Part shown: positions 7,718 through 12,388 of the stretch, piece by piece | How positions within the stretch are numbered: the first letter of the stretch is position 1 | Layout: each line of letters starts with the position of its first letter | Source of the DNA: DASZZV01 sp035544835 | Lineage (GTDB): Bacteria; Acidobacteriota; Thermoanaerobaculia; Gp7-AA8 | Assembly: GCA_035544835.1 (NCBI GenBank) | Contig: DASZZV010000144.1 | Location: 1 to 12,388, forward strand | DNA length: 12,388 bases | Reading direction: 5' to 3' | Position numbers and translations under genes: made by a program | Notes under the pieces: model-generated | Database searches by the model: none | What the model was told of the DNA's origin: nothing | The model's input: only the letters and a program-made list of their open reading frames with translations

Positions 7718-7966
7718 TTAACCGGCGCGTTTCCTGGCCGTCTTCTTCACCTGGCGAGTCGGCATGGCAGTGATCGCCGAACGAAGGAAGTTGTTGACGT
7801 CTTCCGAAGAATGGAAGACCTCCGCCACGTCCGGATCGAGAACCACGCCCACCACCCGGCCGGCCTCGGTGCCTGACGCAAAGCGATTCGGTTTCATCTT
7901 CTTGAAATCGAAGTCGTAGTGAGGCCGCAGATCGTCGTTCAGTTCAGAGGATGATGTCTTCTTCAT
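7718..7966 (-). CDS. Putative antitoxin of a BrnT-type toxin-antitoxin pair
   Basis: An 82-aa hydrophilic protein encoded directly after, and overlapping by 23 nt (7944-7966), the BrnT-like toxin gene, in the place where the antitoxin normally sits. The N-terminal half (NDDLRPHYDFDFKKMKPNRF, 10-29) is the part expected to wrap around the toxin. The middle (VVGVVLDPDVAEVFHSSEDVNNFLRSAI) reads as a strand followed by helices, which could be a ribbon-helix-helix-like dimerisation and DNA-binding fold. The tail is basic (KKTARKRAG). It lacks obvious features of the classic BrnA family, so I give no gene symbol. No strong ribosome binding site precedes ATG 7966; expression is probably coupled to the toxin. 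The antitoxin role is inferred from context and shape. Confidence 0.7.
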   Translation of the reverse strand: MKKTSSSELNDDLRPHYDFDFKKMKPNRFASGTEAGRVVGVVLDPDVAEVFHSSEDVNNFLRSAITAMPTRQVKKTARKRAG

Positions 7967-8231
7967 ATCGTTTACGTTCGTCTTTGTCGGCTCGCCGTGC
8001 GCTGATGATGCGAACCGTATTATCGCGCTGTGTGAAGCTTATCAGGAGAAATCGGCCGGCGGAGGACTGGCCGAAGATGAGCTCGCGTCTTTCCTGAGCA
8101 GAATGATCCGGGTCGTCGCCGATACGCGCCAGCGGGTCATCAAAGACGGTCTCAGCCTCTTCGAAGCGAACGCCGTGTTTCTGGGTATTGGCTCTCGCCT
8201 TCTCGACATTCCACTCGAATCGAGAATTCAT
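7944..8231 (-). CDS. brnT: BrnT family ribonuclease toxin
   Basis: Small RelE-fold toxin of the BrnT family, which blocks translation by cleaving RNA when not bound by its antitoxin. The 95-aa protein matches the family pattern throughout: FEWNVEKARANTQKHGVRFEEA (5-26), TVFDDPLA (28-35), a DPDHS loop (40-44), strands LIFGQSSAGRFLLISFTQRD, and the terminal RIISARRADKDERKRYEE (74-91) with conserved Arg and Glu. I start at ATG 8231 (MNSRFEWN), where family homology begins. The frame stays open to 8330, but that extension is made of the duplicated operator sequence and reads as repeated MLCID. The toxin gene comes first and overlaps its antitoxin, as is usual for BrnT. The cassette opposes the operons on both sides. 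Confidence 0.87.
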   Translation of the reverse strand: MNSRFEWNVEKARANTQKHGVRFEEAETVFDDPLARIGDDPDHSAQERRELIFGQSSAGRFLLISFTQRDNTVRIISARRADKDERKRYEEDIIL

Positions 8232-8259
8232 GTCCCCGAAGGCTACCCGAAACCGCCCG

Positions 8260-8297
8260 TCTATGCAGAGCATTGAATTGTCTATGCAGAGCATAGA
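8260..8297. promoter_or_regulatory. Two tandem palindromic operators upstream of brnT
   Basis: 8281-8297 is TCTATGCAGAGCATAGA, two perfect 7-bp inverted arms around AGA. 8260-8276 is the same palindrome with one changed base (TCTATGC, AGA, GCATTGA). A 15-nt core is exactly repeated (8259-8273 and 8280-8294), and the centres are 21 bp apart, two helical turns. It lies 29 bp upstream of the brnT start, where TA operons are repressed by their antitoxin or TA complex. On the - strand TATGCT occurs within each palindrome and could be a -10 box, but I see no good -35 partner. Confidence 0.65.
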
Positions 8298-8334
8298 AAG
8301 GGCGATCCGCTGAAAGTAGAGAGGCGTCAACGAT

Positions 8335-8364
8335 CGCTCCCTTCTCCCGAGGGAGAAGGTGGCC
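8335..8364. repeat. REP-like hairpin repeat, copy 2 (right of TA cassette)
   Basis: Identical over 30 bp to 7609-7638, same orientation, 726 bp away. The stem CCTTCTCCC (8340-8348) and GGGAGAAGG (8351-8359) is preserved. It lies between the divergent brnT and sdhC promoters' presumed positions. The flanking sequences of the two copies differ immediately outside the unit. Confidence 0.7.
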
Positions 8365-8460
8365 GGGCGCCTCGCTCGAGCATCGGCTCCGCATCGGCTG
8401 CTCTGAATTCGAGTTGCGCGAGGTGCCTCCGGTGTATCCTTTTCAAACTTTGAGATTTCT

Positions 8461-9243
8461 GTGAGCGAACCTCGATCGCTGATGACCGAACTGGCTGATG
8501 CTGCGCCGCCTCATCCTCCCTTCGGGAGTACCGATCGTCGCGATGCCTGGTGGCTCGGACCGGCCATCACGTTCCTCGTGCTTTCGGGATTCGTCGTCTA
8601 TGCAACGCTTCGGGCCTTCATGAATCGTTTTTACGAAGCCGGCGAACTGCTCTCGCCGTTCTACTCTCCGAATCTCGCGCGCTGGACTCCGTTACCGCAA
8701 TGGCTGTCGCCGGCGCTTCTCATTCTCTGGGCACCCGGTGGGTTCCGCCTGACCTGCTACTACTATCGCAAGGCGTACTATCGCTCCTTCGCCGGCCACC
8801 CGCCCGGCTGTGCAGTCAGCGAAGGGAAACGCGGATACCGCGGCGAGACGGCCTTCCCGTTCATCCTGCAGAACCTGCATCGTTACTTGCTCTATGCGGC
8901 ACTCTTTGTTCTCATCTTCCTCTGGTATGACGTCTGGAAAGCGCTTTGGCCGGAAGGGCGATTCGGAATCAGCGTGGGCACCCTGGTTCTCGCCGTCAAC
9001 ACGACGTTGCTCAGCCTCTACACCTTTTCCTGTCATTCACTCCGACACCTCATCGGTGGAAACATCGACTGTTTTTCCTGCACGGCCTCGACCCGTACGC
9101 GCCAGAAACTGTGGGGCAGGATTTCGTTTCTAAATACGAATCACATGAGCTTCGCCTGGCTGAGTCTCTTCGGCGTCGCCTTCGCGGACTTCTACGTCTG
9201 GATGGTCGCCTCCGGACGCTTCGTGAACTGGAGAGTTCTGTAG
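8461..9243 (+). CDS. sdhC: Succinate dehydrogenase membrane anchor subunit, Sdh1/type F-like
   Basis: Single membrane subunit of complex II that anchors SdhAB and carries electrons to quinone. The 260-aa protein has about five hydrophobic helices (32-54, 81-96, 137-157, 170-190, 226-248), far longer than classical SdhC or SdhD. Motifs such as RLTCYYYRKAYYRSF (96-110), PFILQNLHRYLLYAAL, SCHSLRHLIGG (190-200) and LNTNHMSFAW match, from memory, the anchor of actinobacterial Sdh1. In M. smegmatis that anchor holds a membrane-embedded Rieske-type 2Fe-2S cluster. Candidate ligands here are Cys99, His140, Cys191, His192, His196 and His228. A CxxC (204-207) is extra. GTG 8461 is the longest start; ATG 8482 is possible. 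A weak promoter (TTGCGC 8414, TATCCT 8435, 15-bp spacer) precedes it. Its stop overlaps sdhA by one base. Confidence 0.85.
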   Translation: MSEPRSLMTELADAAPPHPPFGSTDRRDAWWLGPAITFLVLSGFVVYATLRAFMNRFYEAGELLSPFYSPNLARWTPLPQWLSPALLILWAPGGFRLTCYYYRKAYYRSFAGHPPGCAVSEGKRGYRGETAFPFILQNLHRYLLYAALFVLIFLWYDVWKALWPEGRFGISVGTLVLAVNTTLLSLYTFSCHSLRHLIGGNIDCFSCTASTRTRQKLWGRISFLNTNHMSFAWLSLFGVAFADFYVWMVASGRFVNWRVL

Positions 9244-11060
9244 TGCCGGCAAACATCGATAAATACGAGCGACATCAGTTCGACGTCATCGTCATCGGAG
9301 CGGGAGGCGCGGGACTTCGCGCCGCGATCGAGTCCTCGGGGCTCGGTGCCAGGACGGCACTGGTCTGCAAAAGCCTCCTCGGGAAAGCGCATACGGTCAT
9401 GGCCGAAGGGGGGATCGCCGCGGCGCTGGCGCACGTCGACGAGCAGGATGACTGGCAGGTTCACTTCCGCGACACCATGCGCGGCGGTGCTCTGCTCAAT
9501 CACTGGCGGATGGCTCAACTTCACGCCCAGGAAGCTCCTGACCGGGTGCGTGAGCTCGAGCAGTGGGGCGCGGTCTTCGATCGGACGAAGGACGGACGAA
9601 TCCTGCAACGCGCCTTCGGTGGACATACCTACCGACGACTCGCCCACGTCGGAGATCGTACCGGTCTCGAACTGATCCGGACGCTGCAGGACAAGGGTGT
9701 TCATCAGGGGATCGACGTCTTCATGGAATGCACGGTGGTCGGTCTTCTCCTGGAAGGCGATCGGGTCTGCGGTGCCGTTGGTTACTGGCGTGAGACCGGC
9801 CGATTCGTCGTCTTCCGCGCCAAGGCGGTCGTCCTCGCTACCGGGGGCTACGGCAAAGCGTGGAAGGTGACTTCGAACTCGTGGGAGTACACCGGCGACG
9901 GGCACGCGCTGGCTTATGAAGCGGGGGCCGAGCTGATCGACATGGAGTTCTTTCAGTTTCATCCGACCGGAATGATCTGGCCTCCCGGCGTCATGGGAAT
10001 TCTCGTCACCGAGGGAGTTCGCGGCGAAGGGGGGATTCTCACCAACTCCAACGGCGAGCGCTTCATGTGGAAGTACCTTCCGGAGAAGAAGCGAAAGGAT
10101 TTTGCCGAGACGCCGGAAGAGGCGAAGCGGTGGCTCGATGCCACGCTCGAAGGAACGCAGACCGATGCGCGCCGGCCTCCCGAGCTCTCGACTCGCGACA
10201 ACGTCGCGCGCGCCATCTACACCGAAGTCAAAGAGGGGCGCGGCACGCCGCACGGCGGAGCGTGGCTGGACATCAGCTGGCAGGACCCCGAGCGCGTCAA
10301 ACGAAAACTTCCCAGCATGTATCACCAGTTCAAGGATCTGGCCGACGTCGACATCACGAAGACGGCCATGGAGGTAGGGCCGACTGCTCACTACGCAATG
10401 GGCGGAATTCGCGTTGATCCCGACACCGCAGCAACCACGGTGAAGGGTCTGTACGCCGCCGGTGAGTGCAGCGGTGGCATGCACGGCGCGAATCGGCTCG
10501 GCGGCAACTCGCTTTCCGACCTGCTGGTGTTCGGACGGCGCGCCGGAATGGGAGCCGCGCAGTGGGCGCTGCAATCCGGCAGTTGGGGCGACGTGAGCGA
10601 AGAGGCGATCGAGCAGCACATCCGTCGCGCCTACGCACCTTTCGAGCGCAAAGGTGAGGATCCCTACGCGGTGCACCGAGCCATGCAGGACATCATGGGA
10701 AAGTACGTCGGCATCTTCCGCAATGAAGAGGATCTGCAGGAAGGGCTGCGGCAGCTGACGGGATTGGGCGAGCGCGTGCGCAACACGCATGTCGAGGGTT
10801 CGGTGATGTTCAATCCGGGCTGGCACCTGGCGCGTGACCTCGAGAATCTGATGGTCTGCGCCGAGGCGACCTGTCGTGCCGCAATCCTGCGCAAGGAGAG
10901 TCGCGGCGCTCACAGCCGCACCGATTTCACCGGCGAAGACCCTGCTCTGGGCCGAGTCAATATCACCGTGAGCAAGGATGGCGATGCCATGCAGGTCGCG
11001 CCGTCGCCGCGAGCAGAAATGCCGGCCGAGCTCAAAGCGCTGCTGGAGGAGAAGAAATGA
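9243..11060 (+). CDS. sdhA: Succinate dehydrogenase flavoprotein subunit
   Basis: Catalytic subunit of complex II. It oxidises succinate to fumarate on covalently bound FAD and passes electrons to SdhB. The 605-aa protein has the dinucleotide-binding motif VIVIGAGGAGLRAA (15-28), the flavinylated His50 in AHTVMAEGG, and active-site segments FQFHPTG (237-243), EGVRGEGG (257-264), TAHYAMGG (381-388) and HGANRLGGNSL (414-424). A basic C-terminal region with NPGWHLARDLENLMVCAEATCRAA is typical. GTG 9243 is chosen because homology starts at VNIDKYERHQFDV-like sequence right after it and it overlaps the sdhC stop (TAGTG). The long open frame upstream is a shadow over sdhC. Fumarate reductase cannot be excluded by sequence alone, but the subunit arrangement resembles succinate-oxidising Sdh1. 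No sdhE is present here. Confidence 0.95.
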   Translation: MPANIDKYERHQFDVIVIGAGGAGLRAAIESSGLGARTALVCKSLLGKAHTVMAEGGIAAALAHVDEQDDWQVHFRDTMRGGALLNHWRMAQLHAQEAPDRVRELEQWGAVFDRTKDGRILQRAFGGHTYRRLAHVGDRTGLELIRTLQDKGVHQGIDVFMECTVVGLLLEGDRVCGAVGYWRETGRFVVFRAKAVVLATGGYGKAWKVTSNSWEYTGDGHALAYEAGAELIDMEFFQFHPTGMIWPPGVMGILVTEGVRGEGGILTNSNGERFMWKYLPEKKRKDFAETPEEAKRWLDATLEGTQTDARRPPELSTRDNVARAIYTEVKEGRGTPHGGAWLDISWQDPERVKRKLPSMYHQFKDLADVDITKTAMEVGPTAHYAMGGIRVDPDTAATTVKGLYAAGECSGGMHGANRLGGNSLSDLLVFGRRAGMGAAQWALQSGSWGDVSEEAIEQHIRRAYAPFERKGEDPYAVHRAMQDIMGKYVGIFRNEEDLQEGLRQLTGLGERVRNTHVEGSVMFNPGWHLARDLENLMVCAEATCRAAILRKESRGAHSRTDFTGEDPALGRVNITVSKDGDAMQVAPSPRAEMPAELKALLEEKK

Positions 11061-11791
11061 CGGGCGAATGCACGTTCCAGGTCTTTCGCGGCGACATCTC
11101 CGGTGGTGAGTTGAAGCAATACAAGGTTCCGGTGGAGACGGGGATGGTCGTCCTCGACGCCATCCACTGGATTCAGGCCAACGGTGCCCCGGACCTGGCC
11201 TGTCGCTGGAACTGCAAGGCGGCGAAGTGCGGCTCGTGCAGCGCCGAGGTCAACGGGCGTCCGAAGCTGATGTGCAAGACGCGACTCGACGAATATTCGC
11301 AGGGGACCACGATGGTCGTCCGCCCGATGCGGACGTTTCCAGTGGTGCGCGATCTCGTCACCGACGTGAAGAGCAATTACGCCATGGCCAGGAAGATCAC
11401 GCCGTTCACGCCGAAGGCCGGGGCGGAATGGAAGTGGTATCAGGAAGACATCGATCGCGTGCAGGAGTTCCGCAAGTGCATTCAGTGTTTTCTCTGCCAG
11501 GATGTCTGCCACGTTTTACGCGATCATGACCAGCACGAGTCGTTTGCCGGTCCCGCGTTTTTCGTTCAGACCGCCGCACTTGAAATGCATCCCATGGACG
11601 ACGCCGATCGTCTTCCGCTACTGAAGGAAAGCCTCGGGGTCGGGCTGTGCAACATCACCAAGTGCTGCACCGAGGTGTGTCCCGAAGACATTCACATCAC
11701 GGACAACGCGATCATTCCGCTGAAGGAACGCGTGGTGGACCGTTTCTACGATCCACTCAGAATCCTGTGGCGTAGGATCACCGGCAAATGA
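11057..11791 (+). CDS. sdhB: Succinate dehydrogenase iron-sulfur subunit
   Basis: Electron-transfer subunit linking SdhA flavin to the membrane anchor through three Fe-S clusters. The protein is 244 aa. The N-terminal ferredoxin domain ligates 2Fe-2S with Cys53, Cys58, Cys61 and Cys73 (CKAAKCGSC). The C-terminal domain has CIQCFLCQDVC (141-151), then Cys198, Cys204 and Cys208 followed by Pro. By the standard complex II pattern, Cys141/144/147/208 hold 4Fe-4S and Cys151/198/204 hold 3Fe-4S; the spacings agree with E. coli SdhB. Cys49 and Cys203 are extra. ATG 11057 overlaps the sdhA stop as ATGA. The last 20 residues are basic and amphipathic, consistent with packing on the membrane subunit. 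Confidence 0.96.
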   Translation: MTGECTFQVFRGDISGGELKQYKVPVETGMVVLDAIHWIQANGAPDLACRWNCKAAKCGSCSAEVNGRPKLMCKTRLDEYSQGTTMVVRPMRTFPVVRDLVTDVKSNYAMARKITPFTPKAGAEWKWYQEDIDRVQEFRKCIQCFLCQDVCHVLRDHDQHESFAGPAFFVQTAALEMHPMDDADRLPLLKESLGVGLCNITKCCTEVCPEDIHITDNAIIPLKERVVDRFYDPLRILWRRITGK

Positions 11792-11808
11792 ACCGAAGGG
11801 AGTGAACG

Positions 11809-12306
11809 ATGTTCGAGCTCAAGCTGTTGTCGAAAGAAGCTATCCCCCGCGCGATCGAGAAGGCGGATCGCTACCGGCTCCTCAACGAGCCGTCGGACGC
11901 AGAGAGCATCTGCCTCGATGTTCTGGCCGCCGATCCGGACAATCAACGAGCCCTGGTTGTCCTGATCCTGGCGGTGAGCGATCAGTTCGGACAGGAAGGG
12001 TTTCACGTGCAGCAGCACCAACCGCGTGAACTGCTGGCGCGCATTCGTGACCCGTATGAGCGCGCCTACTACACCGGGGTCGTTCACGAGCGTCAAGCCA
12101 AGTCGACCCGCCGGCGGCACGTGCAGGACTCGATGGCCGTGGAGTCTTTTCACAAAGCGTTGAAGAGCTACGAGGAAGCGATGGCCATCCGTCCCGCCGG
12201 AAATGAAGACGCCATTCTGCGCTGGAATACGTGCGCGCGCATCATGACCCACCACCGCGACCTCCAGGAAGTCGAGCAGGAGCGCGGCGAGGCCTACGGC
12301 GACTAG
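11809..12306 (+). CDS. Small TPR-like protein of unknown function, linked to sdh
   Basis: A 165-aa soluble, charged, helix-rich protein with no signal peptide or membrane span. Helical pairs resembling tetratricopeptide repeats are visible at about 11-43 (AIEKADRYRLLNEPSDAESI, then LDVLAADPDNQRALV) and 112-130 (ESFHKALKSYEEAMAIRP). The conserved-looking end NEDAILRWNTCARIM follows. The 17-bp gap after sdhB and a strong ribosome binding site (GGGAG 11798-11802, 6-nt spacer) make co-transcription with sdhCAB likely. I recall similar proteins annotated only as TPR or hypothetical in environmental phyla. A chaperone or assembly role for complex II is possible but only inferred from position; no catalytic motif is seen. 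Confidence 0.8.
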   Translation: MFELKLLSKEAIPRAIEKADRYRLLNEPSDAESICLDVLAADPDNQRALVVLILAVSDQFGQEGFHVQQHQPRELLARIRDPYERAYYTGVVHERQAKSTRRRHVQDSMAVESFHKALKSYEEAMAIRPAGNEDAILRWNTCARIMTHHRDLQEVEQERGEAYGD

Positions 12307-12318
12307 CCTGGCTGCGCC

Positions 12319-12344
12319 CTCCCTTCTCCCGAGGGAGAAGGGAG
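12319..12344 (+). terminator. 12-bp perfect hairpin after the sdh operon, REP-like repeat copy 3
   Basis: CTCCCTTCTCCC (12319-12330) pairs perfectly with GGGAGAAGGGAG (12333-12344) around a GA turn, beginning 12 bases after the TPR gene stop. The first 23 bases are identical to those of the two repeats around the TA cassette, but the stem is longer here. There is no T-tract, so termination is plausible but unproved. From 12345 to the end of the window I see no gene. Confidence 0.6.
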
Positions 12345-12388
12345 CGAGCGTGACCCGTTCAGGATGCGTCGTCCCCCGGGCTGGTGAC

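Noticed and set aside
8232..8330. N-terminal extension of BrnT (128-aa form)
   Set aside because: Encoded by the tandem operator repeats, outside family homology; MNSRFEWN at 8231 is the better start.
7609..8364. CRISPR-like array from repeated 30-mers
   Set aside because: Only two copies, 726 bp apart with genes between, and a REP-like hairpin; no regular spacers or cas genes.
8946..9242. N-terminal extension of SdhA
   Set aside because: Overlaps sdhC fully in another frame; SdhA homology begins after GTG 9243.
9192..10913. 573-aa open frame on the - strand
   Set aside because: Lies antisense to most of sdhA; the composition is a shadow of the GC-rich sdhA codons and it shows no domain or start context.

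Overview
The window is a bacterial chromosomal segment, GC-rich and tightly packed. It holds two respiratory operons on the + strand with a small toxin-antitoxin cassette on the - strand between them. No 16S or other phylogenetic marker is present, so taxonomy is inferred. A complete System I cytochrome c maturation set, a succinate dehydrogenase whose membrane subunit resembles the mycobacterial Sdh1 (type F) anchor, and dispersed hairpin repeats of two classes together suggest an uncultured environmental Gram-negative bacterium. Acidobacteriota is my best guess, with low certainty.

Layout. Positions 1-234 have no gene and hold repeat-derived DNA: an inverted repeat around a perfect palindrome, and two copies of a CTCAGGATGACA-type motif. 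Positions 235-7578 are a nine-gene ccmABCDEFGHI operon in canonical order. Most junctions are ATGA, GTGA or TGATG overlaps, so it is very probably one translationally coupled transcript. CcmAB is the ABC transporter and CcmC/D load heme on CcmE. CcmF and CcmI with CcmG/CcmH carry out thioether ligation to apocytochromes. Positions 7579-7717 hold hairpins. Positions 7718-8231 (- strand) encode a BrnT-family toxin and a divergent antitoxin, preceded by two tandem palindromes spaced 21 bp that look like the autoregulatory operator. Identical 30-bp repeats (7609-7638 and 8335-8364) bracket this cassette. Positions 8461-11791 are sdhC-sdhA-sdhB, followed 17 bp downstream by a small TPR-like protein of unknown function (11809-12306). 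A 12-bp perfect hairpin then closes the region.

The operons fit together as respiration modules: one makes c-type cytochromes and the other feeds succinate electrons to the quinone pool. The core genes are well-known families. The points worth a second look are the missing canonical start of ccmA, the tandem operator and repeat bracketing of the TA cassette, the unclassified antitoxin, the His/Cys set in SdhC that may hold a membrane-embedded Fe-S cluster, and the uncharacterised TPR partner of sdh. I did not find a clearly novel multi-gene system.
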